Source: Calycina herbarum (Eukaryota; Ascomycota; Leotiomycetes; Helotiales; Pezizellaceae). From it: a stretch of 64,000 nucleotides of DNA. The notes under the pieces are model-generated. The model searched no databases. It worked only from the letters and a program-made list of their open reading frames with translations, and was not told the DNA's origin. The translations under genes were made by a program, and so were the position numbers. Location: contig LLEY01000184.1 of assembly GCA_001414485.1 (NCBI GenBank), positions 1 through 64,000 of the forward strand, read 5' to 3'. How positions within the stretch are numbered: position 1 is the first letter of the stretch; every line of letters begins with the position of its first letter. Of the stretch, positions 12,861 through 25,001 are shown in pieces.

Positions 12861-13199
12861 TAATTAATAGACGTGTTATATATTAATAGAAATAAGTAAG
12901 ATAGTTAAATATATATAATTTAGATAGAAGGAGAATTTTTCTTTCGTCGCTTTTGTTTTATATCGTTAGTTATAGTAGTATTCGAGTTTTAGTTAAAGTG
13001 ACGCGTCTTATATAATTCCGTGTTATATTTACTTATATATTATACTCGTTTATAGATAACGTTAGAAGAAGTAATATATAGCTACTTTATAACTAAAATC
13101 TTTTATATATTAAGAAAGAGAAGGCTACTAGCTCTTAAACAAATATTTCTTAGGCTATGTTTTAAAGCGTAGAGATATACTAGGCTAAGAAGAGGATAG
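12861..13199 (+). mobile_element. 3' internal remnant of a Gypsy element
   Basis: The last 70 bp, ending in the purine-rich 'ggctaagaagaggatag', match the sequence just before the 3' LTRs at 29513 and 54226. This marks it as the 3' end of a family-related element whose remaining body is missing. No coding frame is recognisable. The left boundary with the pogo relic is approximate. Confidence 0.65.
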
Positions 13200-13660
13200 T
13201 ATTACGAATTACGTTTTATATAATAAGTAGTCTAGATAGTACTCTAATAGAATAAGATACGAACGTCTAGGAAATAGAAGGTAATATAGAAGAGAATTAG
13301 TAATATAGAGATATTTAAGAATTCTAGGATCTTACTATTAGAAAGACTATTAGATATTATATAACTTATATACGTTAGAGGTAATTAGTCTAATAACCTC
13401 TAAGGAAGTTAGATAGAATTAGAGTAATAAGTACTAATTCTAGTAATATAAAAGTCCTATATATAAGACTAGTACGTCTGTTATTAGATAGAAGCTTCGT
13501 ACTTAACTTTAGTTATTAGTCTTATTATCTTATTTAATATCTTTAATATAAGTAATAAGTTCACTTCTAAGTAAACAACCTAGTATATCTATACTTCTTA
13601 TCTATATACTAATCTTCGAGACTTAGTTATCTTTGTTTAGTTTGTTTAAGTTTTATTATA
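13200..13660 (+). repeat. Gypsy LTR, family B variant
   Basis: 461 bp, starting TATTACGAATTACG (ancestrally TGTTACG) and ending TTTATTATA. The last 210 bp match the LTRs at 16736, 29513, 35847 and 54226, and the inverted LTRs at 30789, 42780, 43018 and 50371. A polypurine tract precedes it, so it is a 3' LTR. Confidence 0.85.
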
Positions 13661-14250
13661 GTTATATTCGTATAAAACCTTATATTTCAACTGTAAAGGA
13701 TTTTGGTATAAGACCTTATATCTTAACTATAAAGAATAGTCGTACTTATACTATATATATAAGAAAGGTTCGAAGGATCTACTATATATAGTTCGTTCGA
13801 CGTACTTAATAAGTAAATATAAGAAAGAATAAGTTAATTCTAATATTATAGGCCGAATATAAAGAGGTTAATAGATAAGGTTATCTTTATTCTAAGAAGA
13901 ATTAACTAAGAAGAAGATTTTATTCTACGTACGAGGAAAGAGGTTTTATACGTAGAACCTCTTACGTCGAGGCCTCTAAACAGAAGTCTCGTTTATAGCT
14001 CTTTGTTATAGCTTTCGTTATAGTACGTATAAGCTATAAGAAGCTAAAGTCTCGCTATAGCTCTCGTTATACCTTTCGTTGTAGACCTACGTATTCTCCT
14101 CGGTAATTACCGAGGTATTTACCGAGGTAGTTCCTAGAATTATATAAAGTTACGTTTTATACAAAGTTACGTATAGTTACGTTTCGTACGAAGGTCGGTA
14201 GACCGAGTACTCTTTAGATATAAACTGTTACATAGTATAAGCATAGTATA
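13661..14250 (+). repeat. Probable 5' LTR or leader of the split Gypsy element
   Basis: Non-coding AT-rich sequence between the family-B LTR and the gag of the element that follows. It contains a roughly 39-bp direct duplication ('cgtataaaaccttatat' and 'gtataagaccttatat', 13670-13745) and a GC-richer segment with 'cggtaattaccgaggtatttaccgagg' style repeats near 14100. It ends '...aactgttaca' at about 14232, as an LTR would. The matching 3' LTR was not found, so this call rests on position and the TACA end. Confidence 0.45.
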
Positions 14251-16735
14251 CTATAATATAAGTATAGTATACTACTAAGTAAGCTTAATAGTCCGCTGAA
14301 GTAGACGCTATATAAGACGCTACTAAGTTTAACAACTGTATTACAACTCTTAATAACGAAATCTAACACCTTTACTAAGCTGCTTCTGCTTTTATAAGTA
14401 ACTCTTAAATCGAGGAGTTATAAAACTAGATCGAGTAACTCTAAATTCACCTCTCTACTTAATCAGCCTCTCGCGCTAACCTAGCTATGTTTAGTAATAG
14501 CCGCCGATCCGCTACTAAGCTACGATTATATATTATTAATCTTAAAGTTAAGCTTTATACTAATTCTAACTAGTTCTCTACTAAGTCTAAATAAATAACT
14601 TACGTATTATTAACTCTAGAGAGAGAAGTATATAAGTATATCGACCTCTATCTTAATAACGCTAGCGAATTCACTACGATAGCCTTAGTAGAAGATATAT
14701 TAGACATCCTCTATAATATATTTAGTAATAAGTTTAGCTATAAGAAAGCTTTTACTAAACTTTAAAAAGAGAAGCAGAGCTATCGATTAGCCTTTGAATT
14801 CCTCTTCTTCTACTTATTATTAGCTACTACTACTAACTCTACTAGATTTGATTATATCTAGAGTCTTCTTCTTACTACCTACTTCTCTATTCGAGCTCTT
14901 ATCCTCGTAGACCCTCGCTATATCTTAGCTATCGAGCTTAATACCTTAGCTAACCTAATATAAGAGAAAGATAATATTAACTAAACTGTTTATAGTGCTT
15001 AGTATCTTAAGAATAACTCTAGCTCTACTACTACTCTAATTACTCTAGCTTCGACTACTTTACTCTCTAACCCTAAGATAATAGACTTTAATATCTTAAA
15101 GGTTAGAGGAAAACACGTCTAGACTTAGAAGAATGTCGAGAACAAGACCTAGGCTAATACTCCTAAGTTAAAAGCCGCTTATAAGATGTTTTAAGCTAAG
15201 TATAAGCTCTGTTACTACTATAATAATAAGATATATAGCTTTCTAGGTTATACTAGGCTAAAGGAAGCCTGCTACTAGAAAGAAGAAAAGGTAAAGAACG
15301 TAGATAAGGTTAAGAGAAAAGCCTAGTCTTTAATAATAGTTACTACTAGAGACGTAGAAATTAGAAGAAAGCTTTAATATTATCGTTACTAGAGAAAAGA
15401 CAGAAGAAGAACGTAATAGAGGTTTCTTATAAATTAGTTAGTACTAATAATATAAAGCACTCTACTGTCTACTTTATACTTAACTCTAGCGCTTTAGCTA
15501 AAGCTTTTATTAATTCTTATTATATATAGTAAAACAACTTTACTCTCGAACTCTTAGTAAAACCTCGCCGCCTTTGTATAGCTGATAGATCGTCTTCGTT
15601 AGTAGAGAACCTTATCTACTTCGTTACTCTTAACCTATATATAAGCTAGTATATTAATTACTAATAACGCTTTTACGTTACTAAGCTTAGCTCTTATAAG
15701 ATTATACTTAGAAAGCCCTAGCTTAATAAACACAACTCTCTAATTAACTAGAGAAAGAATACCTTATAGTTTAATTAAGACTATAAATATTATATAAAAA
15801 GAGACAAAGTTTTAGTCTACGGTTATACTAAAGCTACTAAAGACACTCTAAAGATAATCAACGTAGCTGTATTCTATACTTATACTAGATAATAAGATAT
15901 AGAAGTGTTCTCTCTATTATTATATAAAATCTACTAGAGACTAAAAGAGCTTACTAGTTAGTAATACCTCGATCTACTAGTACTAGCTAAATACTATACT
16001 AATAATAGTCTTACTAGCTATAAGCGTATAGAAAAAGAACTTTATTTTAAAGAGACTAATATAGTATACTAGTAGTCTCTATACTACTAAAAAGCAGCTA
16101 AGCTATATCTTTAAGAAGTCTGTCTTACTTAATAATATTTAGAAAAGCCTTAATAAATATAATAACTTAAAGACTATTAACCTAGCCTCTTTACTACCCT
16201 AGTAGTACTATCGACACCTTCTACTCTTCTAACTATAAGCGGCAGACGAATTACTCTCTTACTAGGACTACGATCTTTATATTAAGTTGAAACTAGAGAT
16301 AAGAGTACTCTATAGCCTACTATATAATATATCTATCGAGGAATTAGAAGTTCTACGTAAATACCTAAAAGAGTAACTCGATAAAGGCTTTATAAGAGCT
16401 AGTACGTTACTAGTAGCATCGCTTATACTATTTATAAAGAAGCTAGAGAGAGGTCTACGCTTTTGTATAGACTATAGATAGCTTAATAATATTACGATTA
16501 AGAATCGATACTCGATTTCTTATATCTAAGAGACTCTCTAGAGATTAAACATAGCTAAGTATTATACTAAATTAAATATTATCGTAGTATTTAACTATAT
16601 TAGAATATAAGAAGAAGACGAATAGCTTATAGTATTTAATACGCGGTATAGTCTTTTTAAGTCGTTAGTTATACTATTTAGCTTAACTAATATATCTATA
16701 ACATTCTAAGCTAGGATTAACGAAGTCCTACGCCT
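14251..16735 (+). mobile_element. Gypsy element split by a later insertion, part 1 (gag, protease, first half of RT)
   Basis: One frame with RIP-type stops reads as Gag from about 14300 to 15370, including a degraded knuckle starting C-Y-Y-Y near 15210 where C-x2-C is expected. A Pol frame runs from 15380. The RT fingers/palm region (about 16390-16735) includes 'CIDYRQLNN' and 'KNRYSI'. It stops at 'INEVLR', just before the catalytic YxDD, because the next element is inserted there. The reading resumes at 29954 in frame. The TSD CGCCT lies at 16731-16735 and 29954-29958. Confidence 0.85.
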
Positions 16736-17176
16736 TATTACGAATTATATATAAATATATAATAAGTGAAGACTAGGCGGCGCTCTAATAGGTTAAGTAC
16801 TATCGGAAACTCTTATAAGCAAAAGAGAGAGATCCTTAGAATAGCTAAGCGATCTATAGATTTCTTTTAGTAAGAAGTATTACGTGACCTAGTCGCCTAA
16901 GTCGCCTAAGTCGCCTATCGACTAAAGCGATCAGAGCGAGCGACTAGAGCGACTGGAATAGGAGACTATAGTTTTATATAAAGACTAGCACGTCTGCTAT
17001 TAGATAGAAGCTTCGTACTTAACTTTAGTTATTAATCTTATTATCTTATTTAATATCTTTAATATAAGTAACGAGTTCACTTCTAAGTAAATAACCTAGT
17101 ATATCTATACTTCTTACCTATATACTAACCTTCGAGACTTAGTTATCTTTGTTTAGTTTATTTAAGTTTCGTTATA
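16736..17176 (+). repeat. 5' LTR of G1, family A
   Basis: 441 bp, nearly identical to 29513-29953. Its middle contains short direct repeats of 'gtcgcctaa' and the inverted motif 'agcgagcgactagagcgact' (16890-16950) that families B and C lack. Its 3' half is shared with B and C. Confidence 0.92.
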
Positions 17177-17199
17177 CTTTAAGCACCTACTTAGAAGTT

Positions 17200-18180
17200 C
17201 AGTCGCTATAGCCCTAGCAACCCCCGCCGTAGCAGCTAGCTCGAATACTAGTCGAGTCAATATTATAGGAATATCTAGAAGTGTAACCGGAAGAACACCT
17301 GCTAGTATATAGTTAATTAGAAACGACGACAATGTTAGTATACTAGACGCCTCTAAGCTCTATAAGGTCGAAGCACTTAAGTCTATCAAAGTTAAGATAC
17401 TAGATACGTATTATAGGAAGTAAAAGGAACTCGACTTATTCCTTCTCTAAATAGACATCTACTTTAACTTTAACTCTAATAAGTTCGAAGGTAATTATAA
17501 CTTACGAACTATCTTTACTATCTCCTACCTTAGAGGATTAGCATTAGAATAGGCCTAGCTATACTTAGAAGACTTCTTTAAAAATAAAAATAAAGATAGA
17601 AAGATAGAATTAACTAAGATTATGTTTAAATCTTAGAGAGGATTTAAAGTAACTATTAGAAAAGTTTTTAGAGACTTCGATATAATCTAAATAGCTATAT
17701 ATAAGCTTTTAGAGTTATACTAAACCGGATTAGTAATAGATTATACTAACAAATTTCAACGTTATAGGACAAAGTTAGAATAGGATACTATTACTCTTAT
17801 AGAACTCTTTTATAGAGGATTAAAGGTATATATTCGTAAAGAAATAGCTAAGTAGAATATATAGTTCTTAACTATTATAGATATAATTAAGGAAGTTACC
17901 TAGTTAGACAACTACCTATATAAATTTAGAAAGAGTAACCCTAGGTATAGGGAAAAGAGTAAAGGGTTAGAGAAGTAGAAGTACTCTTATACTAATAAAC
18001 ATAGTAAGGAGGCAAATACTACGTAGAAGAAAACCTTTCTAAAGAAAGAAGGACTTTCCTAGAAAGAGCGAAATCGTTAACGTAAGTAGAACTTATATTA
18101 TAATTATAGCCTACTAGGTTATAGAGCAAATAAGTATAGTAAGAAGAAAGACTCTAAGAAAAAGAAATAAATCAATACTA
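17200..18180 (+). pseudogene. Gag of G1 (degraded)
   Basis: One frame reads as a Ty3/Gypsy Gag with alternating helices and a basic C-terminus. The zinc knuckle (about 18093-18140) reads L-Y-Y-N-Y-S-L-L-G-Y-R-A-N-K-Y. Each position where C-x2-C-x4-H-x4-C is expected is now Tyr, consistent with TGC to TAT and CAC to TAC changes. Stops at Gln/Trp codons occur throughout. The sequence from 18180 to 19080 continues as a low-information linker and protease region that I cannot resolve. The homologous stretch appears at 36301-36590 and, inverted, at about 48350-50370. Confidence 0.75.
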
Positions 18181-19082
18181 CTATTTAATAATAGATAGCC
18201 TTAACCGATCGTATTAAACTTATAGATAAGAAGCTTAAAGCACGAGAATATAGAACTTAGATTGAAAATAATAAAGAAGTTAGTAGTATTTAAGATACTA
18301 ATAATAATAGAGATCTACTCTTTAAAGAATATTATAATATATAATTAGTAATAGAATCCGAGTAACCTCTTTAAGTAGAATACGAATTACTACTATTAAC
18401 TAGTTCTTTAGAGATATTAGACTTATCTTCTAGTTTAAAAGAAGAAATAAAAAATAAAGACTCTAAAGTTAAAGAAACTTAGGCTTTCCTTAGAACCTTT
18501 AAATAAGGAAATTAATAGATATATATCGACAACTAGAAACTAGACTTCTAAAGTTCTTATATAATATAAGAAGTTAACCTAACTATCTTAATAATATATA
18601 TAGTTATAAGTAATAACCCTAAAATAATAACTCTAGTTAGCTTAATTACTAGATAGAAAACTATTAAAGAGAAAGAACTAGAACGTGAATAATAACTAGT
18701 TAAAAAACCTAGCTACTCTAAAGTAGAAGATATATAGAGAATATATAATATTTTAAATAAAATTAGTATATAAATATAGTAAGTTCTAATAGGATTTAAG
18801 AGACGAATTAAAACCTCTTTTCTTAGAATACTACCTAAAGATATTATACTAGAGGAATTTAAATAATATATTATAGTTATATTAATTAGAAATAATAAGC
18901 TAGTATTTAGAAAATACAACTTATAATAACTATTTAGTATACTATTCTAAGAGTAAAGGGAACTCGATATAACTAGATAGGCTAAAATAGAACTAGAAGA
19001 ATTATACTATCTATTAATAAGAGAACTATAGTTTATAGAAACAGTTTAGGAAATAATAATATAATAGATATAATATAAACTA

Positions 19083-19411
19083 TGTTACGGACCTGGCCAC
19101 CGCCGAGCACGTGACTCGCGTACGGCTGCTCGCCGGCGTCCGCAAAGCCTGCTATTCCTGGCCTAGCCTAGAACCATTCCTACCTAGGCTAGGAACTATT
19201 TCTATAAACGGATCGACATTCCTATAACTTATCGATTCCTTAGCTATCTCTATATTATAGGACCTCTAGAAGTCTCCTCTTTCCTTCTCTTCTCTTCTAT
19301 AGCTTTAGATCTTTAATTAAACTACCTCTTACTTCTCTGATTATCTACTACACCTGTATATACTATAGGTAAGGATAACTACTAGAGAGCTAGCAGATTG
19401 GGTTTGTTATA
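19083..19411 (+). repeat. 5' LTR of the chromodomain Gypsy
   Basis: It starts TGTTACGGACCTGGCCACC and ends TTTGTTATA. It is near-identical to 24674-25001; most differences are C/T or G/A. Confidence 0.93.
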
Positions 19412-19639
19412 TTATCTAAAGCTTCCTTCTTCTCTCTATTTACTACTGCTTCTAGGAAGGATTAGAATATCCGTTGCGATTCTAACACGACACCTATAGT
19501 CTGTATAGACTGCCTGTAGATGCTGCCGGCGCCTTATACAGCCCCGCGTACCCGCGTCTACTACTGCGTATAAGAGCCTAGGGCTCTTCTACCTATACCC
19601 TCTGTCCTTATAACTGAGTCGTCTGTAACGATGTCTGCC

Positions 19640-20600
19640 GACTAGTCTACGGACGCTTAATAGCTTGCTATAGCCCTAAAACAGGTCCGCCTACTACGAG
19701 AACAACTGGACGACGTCCGTACCCCTCTATAAGGGAATACCTTGTCTGAAACTGGATAATATAGGTTGTTTACGGTTAAGCTTAAGGATACTAAGCCTCT
19801 AATAGATAGCTCGTCTCTAACCTTCGATAACTAGAAGATCTAGATTAAGGACAAGTTCTTTATCAACGCCTCTATGTTTAAGCTAGAGGAAGCAAAGATA
19901 GCTTACGTTTTTAACTATATAGCTGATATTGCTTAGAAGTATCTCGTGCCCTGTTATTAGAAGGGACCTAAGCTGTTTTAGTTTATAAAAGAAATGATTA
20001 TATATCTTACAGATATCCTAGAGAACCTGTTCGAAGCGTAGGACGCCTGTATCGAATTCTGCCGGCTTGTTATAAGAGATGACGAGACTTTCGTAACCTT
20101 CTATACTCGCTTCTTATATCTTACGAGTACTAGACAGATCCCGACAGACGACTTATAGCCTGACTTATATAATAAGCTTACGCTACCTCTATAATAGTCT
20201 GTCTTACTATTCTTAGACGTCTTACTTATAAGTATAGCTCTAGTAAACAAGTGTTGACTTATTAATAAGAACTTACGAAGACTTCAGCTCCGTAGAAGTA
20301 ACTTATAGACCGCTCGTCTTATCCCCTAACCTGTAACTGCTACTACTACCTCCCGCCTAGCTAGAACTTTCACTGCTACTTAAACTGCGTTCTATATAAC
20401 CTCCTCTACCCCGGCCCCCCGCCTTTATAGACTATTACGTGAACCAACGCCTGCTTATAAGGAACCGGACGACGCCTGCTTCAAGTGTAAGAGGACTGGG
20501 TACTATGCCCGCGAATGCTCTGAGAACTCTAAGCCTATTACAGACGTTAATAAGCTTGCGAAGCCTACGTCTGACTTAGAATAGTCGGAAAACGACTAAG
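19640..20600 (+). pseudogene. Gag of the chromodomain Gypsy (degraded)
   Basis: It starts at about the ATG at 19641 ('MSAD'), then reads as a Gag core. The zinc knuckle near 20475-20525 reads C-F-K-C-K-R-T-G-Y-Y-A-R-E-C: all three Cys are kept but the ligand His is Tyr (CAC to TAC). At least eight in-frame stops lie at expected Gln/Trp codons. Confidence 0.8.
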
Positions 20601-20699
20601 TCTAGGGAAAGTCTCCTCCCTAGGCTTGCTTTACCGAGGTCCTGGCTAGTTAGCTATTAATCTAAGTCAGCTACTTAGAGGAAAACAGTTTATAGTCTC

Positions 20700-23600
20700 T
20701 TATAACTTAGTTTTTAATAGATATAGATTTAAAACCTCTGCTCTAGCTAATACTAGAGTAAACAGCTTTATACTTATTAGTATAAAGTTCGCTTAGAGGC
20801 TTGCTCGCTTCTTCCCTTTAACTATTTATACTCTTCCTACTCCTATTATAGTTCGCGGCTTTAACAGACAGAGTCGACAGTCCGCGGACTGCTATATTGT
20901 TCTTTACTTATATATAGACGGCTGTAAATAGTATAACGTCCCTATAGTCCTCCTTAATACTAGCTATTAGGACCTTATTCTTAGGTGTATATAGTTTAAC
21001 CAGCTTAACATATAACTCAACCCCTGCTAGCGCCGACTTATATAGTCTATGGATCTCCCTCCTTCTCCTAACCTTGTCCGGCTACGTCTCCTAGATTCTA
21101 GGATCCTATAGACTCGGCCCTTAAACCTAGATTACTAAGCTAACGTAGATCGCTGCGATCAGGCTCTAGAAGAATAGGTCGTATATAAATACTAGGAAGA
21201 CCTGTAACTGTCTATAAGCCTTATCGACGAGCTGCTAGTCCCTCGGATCCTAGCGCGCCTACCTACTACACCCCTGGCTATACGTTATAGCGAGTACTAG
21301 GACTGCTAAAACAACTTATAAAATATAAACCGTGCTCTTATAGGTTTAGATATCTGTAAAGCCTCTATAGCGTGCCTGAAACGTGTACGCCTCGACCTAC
21401 TACTAGTAGACATCGCTGTCATCGATGCTACTGTATATCGCTGTAACCTATAAGATACTAAAGCTATAGCCTTTAGTACCTCTCTTTATAAGATCGATTA
21501 CTTAATTGAAAAAAAGCTTATAGATTAAAAAGACGACTTATAAGTCTAAGAAAGCCTCCCCGGAGCCTACTAGGATCTCGTAGACGTTTTCTCTAAAGCT
21601 ACGTCTGATACTCTTCCCTCTTATCGCCTATATAACTATAAGATTGAACTTAAGGACGGGAACGTAGACGACTTGTCCTATACCCCCCTCCGCCACCAGT
21701 TAACGAACGAGCTCTAGGCTGTAAAACAATACCTTGTTAAGAACCTTTATAAAGGTTTTATTAAAGCTAGCCAAGCCCCTTTTATAGCTCTGATTCTCTT
21801 TATTAAGAAGTCTAACAGCTCTCTATAGTTCTATATTAATTACTATAAGCTAAATAACCTGACTTATAAGAACTAGTATTCTCTTCTGTTAATTAACGAA
21901 ACTCTTACTTATCTAGGCAAGGCTTATATCTTTATAAAGCTAGACATACGACAAGCTTTTTACTAGATTCGGATTAACCCTGAGTCTAAGGAACTAATAA
22001 TGTTCCAGACCCGTTATAGAGCCTATAAGTGTAAAGTTATACCTTTTAGACTAACTAACAGACCTGTAACATATCAACGGTTTATAAACGACGTACTCTT
22101 CGACTATTTAGACGACTTTTATACTACCTACCTTAACGATATTCTTATTTACTCCGAGAACGAGCTAGACTATTAGGAACACGTCTGTAAAGTCCTTTTA
22201 CGGCTTTGTAAAGCTGGCTTATAGGCTAATATTAAGAAATCTAAGTTTAACGTTACTTATACGAAGTACCTAGGCTTCTATATAAGTACTAACGGGATTA
22301 AAGTAGACCTAGAAAAGACAGAAACAATCTATAACTAGGAACGCCTTATTATAGTCTGCGGTGTTTAGTCCTTTCTTAGCTTTTATAACTTCTACTAGAA
22401 GTTTATTCTTAACTATAGACAAGTCGCACGCCTGTTAACAGCTCTAACTTGTAAAGACCAGCCGTTTCAGTGGATACCTGCTTATTAGGACGCCTTCTCC
22501 GAGCTAAAGGCCCGGCTTATTAATACACCTCTTCTTATACACTTTAATCTGTAATACGAGTCTATGGTTAAGACCGATTCCTCTAACGGCGTCCTTGGCG
22601 GTATACTCCTTTAGTTATAGCTGAGTTAAGAGTGGTACTCTGTAGCTTACTTCTCTAAGACAATGATACCTACTGAGATTAACTACCCGATTTACGATAA
22701 AGAGATGCTAGCTATTATACGTTCTCTAGAAGCCTGGAGACCTAAGCTTGAAGGGTCTCTGTACCAGGTACGGGTTGTTTTAGACTATAAAGCTCTTAAG
22801 TACTTTATAATAACTAAAGCCTTGTCTAGCTAATAAGCCTACTAGGCTGAAACCCTCTCTCGATTTAACTTCCTACTTACTTATAAGCTTAGTAGCTAGA
22901 ATTAAGCGGATTCTCTTACTTACTAGGACTAAGAAGTAGATAGTTAAATAGTAATAAAGATATCTACTCGTATATAAGTCCTCTTACGGCCTAAGAATCT
23001 TAACTCGTGGATTATTACAGACCTAGACTTAGACCCTTCCGTAGATATTATATCCGTTAGAGTAGCCGACGGACTATACGACTTAATTAACGATATTCTA
23101 TAGGCTAATCGTACGAGTACGGGCCTTAACGCTCTCCGCTAGTATACTATAGACGAACGCCCTAGCTGGACAACTTATAACGGCCTCCTACTATACTAAG
23201 AACGGCTTGTCCTGTTCGAGGACGACGATCTTAAAGTACGCTTACTAAGCGAGGTTTATAATCAAGTCTTAGTAGCCTACCTTAGATAATCTAAGACCCT
23301 AAAGCTAGTTACGGACTGCTACTACTAGCTGCACCTTTGTTTAGATATATAACGATTCGTCTATAACTGCTAGACCTGCCGTCGCTCTTACGTGCTACAA
23401 GACCGCTCCCCTAGACTCCTCAACCCCTTGCCTATCTCGGATCGCCTATGGTAACATATATCAGTTGATTTTAAGGAATTCCCTTCTAATAAGTCTAGGA
23501 TAGATATAATTATTGTCTTTATCTGCTAGCTAAGTAAGAGATCTGTCTCTATCCCTTACCTAAAGACTACAGACGTAAAAAAGACTACGCGGATCTACCT

Positions 23601-24600
23601 CGACTACGTATAGCGCTATTATAGACCGTCAGATACTATTGTCTCTGACCGCGGTCTGTAATTCGTCTTAGAGTTCTAGTAAGAGTTTAACTAGATCCTA
23701 GGGACTAAGATTAAGCTATCTACAGCCGTATATATATAAACCAACGGTTAAACTAAGAATATAAACTAGTAGATTAACTAACGCCTTTACCTGTTTATAA
23801 ACTACTATTAGGATAACTGGTCTAAACTAATGCTGATTATAGACTACGCTTAAGCTACACTTCCCTAGAACTCGACGACTCTTCTGCTTATATAAATCGA
23901 GCTTGGTTATATACTACGTACCAGCTTTGATTAGGTCCGCCAGAGCCCGGAAGAGCTAATAAGCGTCTGTAAACAGCTTTTACGAGACGAAGTAGTAGCG
24001 TATATAACCTGTATATACAGCGCCTAGGAAACCGCCCGTAAGGGAATCGAGGCTGCTTAGAAACGCCAGCGTAAGCAAGCAAACAAGCACCGGCGACCAG
24101 TAGACTTTGCTATAGGCGACAAGGTCTACGTATTAACAAAGACGTAGAATATAGACTGCCTAAGCTGTAAGCTTGACCAGTAGATAGCTGGTCTGTATAC
24201 AGTCTTAGAAAAGGTTAGAAACGCTTTCTAGGTCGACCTGCCTCTGACAATTAAAATATAGCCTGTGATCTCTATAGACAAGCTTTGCAAAGCTTCTAAC
24301 GATCCGCTACTAGGCTAGCTATAGGAACCAGGACTGCCTATTATAGTTAATAGGTATAACGAATAGGATGTAGACTAAGTACTAGCCTCTAGAGGCTATT
24401 ACGGAAAATTATAATACCGGGTTTAATAGGTATAAAGCGAGCTAGACCTGGCCTAGTACCTAGCTTCTAACTTTATAAGCTGCCTATATAAGCTTTAAGA
24501 GTTTTATGCTTTAAATCCTTCTCTTCTAGGGCCTCCTAGGTACTTAGCAGAATAGTTATAGAGCTGGGAAGATAGTATAGACGAGCTGGAATATTATAAG
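20700..24600 (+). pseudogene. Pol of the chromodomain Gypsy: protease, RT, RNase H, integrase, chromodomain (degraded)
   Basis: RT spans about 21650-22360. Its catalytic box reads Y-L-N-D-I-L-I-Y-S (22129-22155), so the first Asp of YxDD is Asn, consistent with GAC to AAC. RNase H follows ('YDKEMLAIIRSLEAW', 22693-22740). Integrase runs about 23330-24200; catalytic-region segments 'DFKEFPSNKSRIDI' and 'TIVSDRGLQFV' are visible. After the integrase C-terminus a chromodomain-like segment (about 24370-24540) includes 'VLASRGYYGKL' and 'YLASNF'. Many Gln/Trp codons are stops. Chromodomains target integration to heterochromatin in this clade (family knowledge). Confidence 0.86.
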
Positions 24601-24673
24601 GACGAGGATAAATTACTTATAGGGTAGTAGGTTTAGAGCTCGTAGGCGAGCTCTACTTAAAGAGGGGGGGTAA

Positions 24674-25001
24674 TGTTACGGACCTGGCCACCGTCGAGCA
24701 CGTGACTTACGTATAGCTGCTCGCCGGCGTCTGCAAAGCCTGCTATTCCTAGCCTGGCCTAGAACTATTCCTACCTAGGCTAGGAACCATTTCTATAAAC
24801 AATCGACATTCCTATAACTTATCGATTCCTTAGCTATCTCTATATTATAGGACCTCTAGAAGTCTCCTCTTTCCTTCTCTTCTCTTCTATAGCTTTAGAT
24901 CTTTAATTAAACCACCTCTTACTTCTCTGATTATCCGCTACACCTGTATATACTACAGGTAAGGATAACTACCAGAGGGCTAGCAGATTAGGTTTGTTAC
25001 A
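24674..25001 (+). repeat. 3' LTR of the chromodomain Gypsy
   Basis: 328 bp, preceded by a polypurine tract and followed by the TSD AACTA. It ends GGTTTGTTACA, keeping the terminal CA that has become TA in the 5' LTR. Confidence 0.93.

Larger units (their letters stand above)
19083..25001 (+). mobile_element. Chromodomain Gypsy (chromovirus-type retrotransposon) nested in G1
   Basis: 5,919 bp with LTRs 19083-19411 (329 bp) and 24674-25001 (328 bp), both TGTTAC...GTTACA-type, and a perfect 5-bp TSD AACTA (19078-19082 and 25002-25006). The polypurine tract 'aaagaggggggg' is at 24659-24670. The domain order Gag, RT, RNase H, integrase, chromodomain is readable in one orientation. Its GC content is higher and its RIP load lighter than its host's, as expected of a more recent insertion. 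The uninterrupted target sequence survives in a paralogue near 48269. Confidence 0.94.

Noticed and set aside
16885..16925. Repeated 'gtcgcctaa' as a CRISPR-like or functional tandem array
   Set aside because: Only three short units inside an LTR of a eukaryotic retroelement, repeated in its partner LTR.
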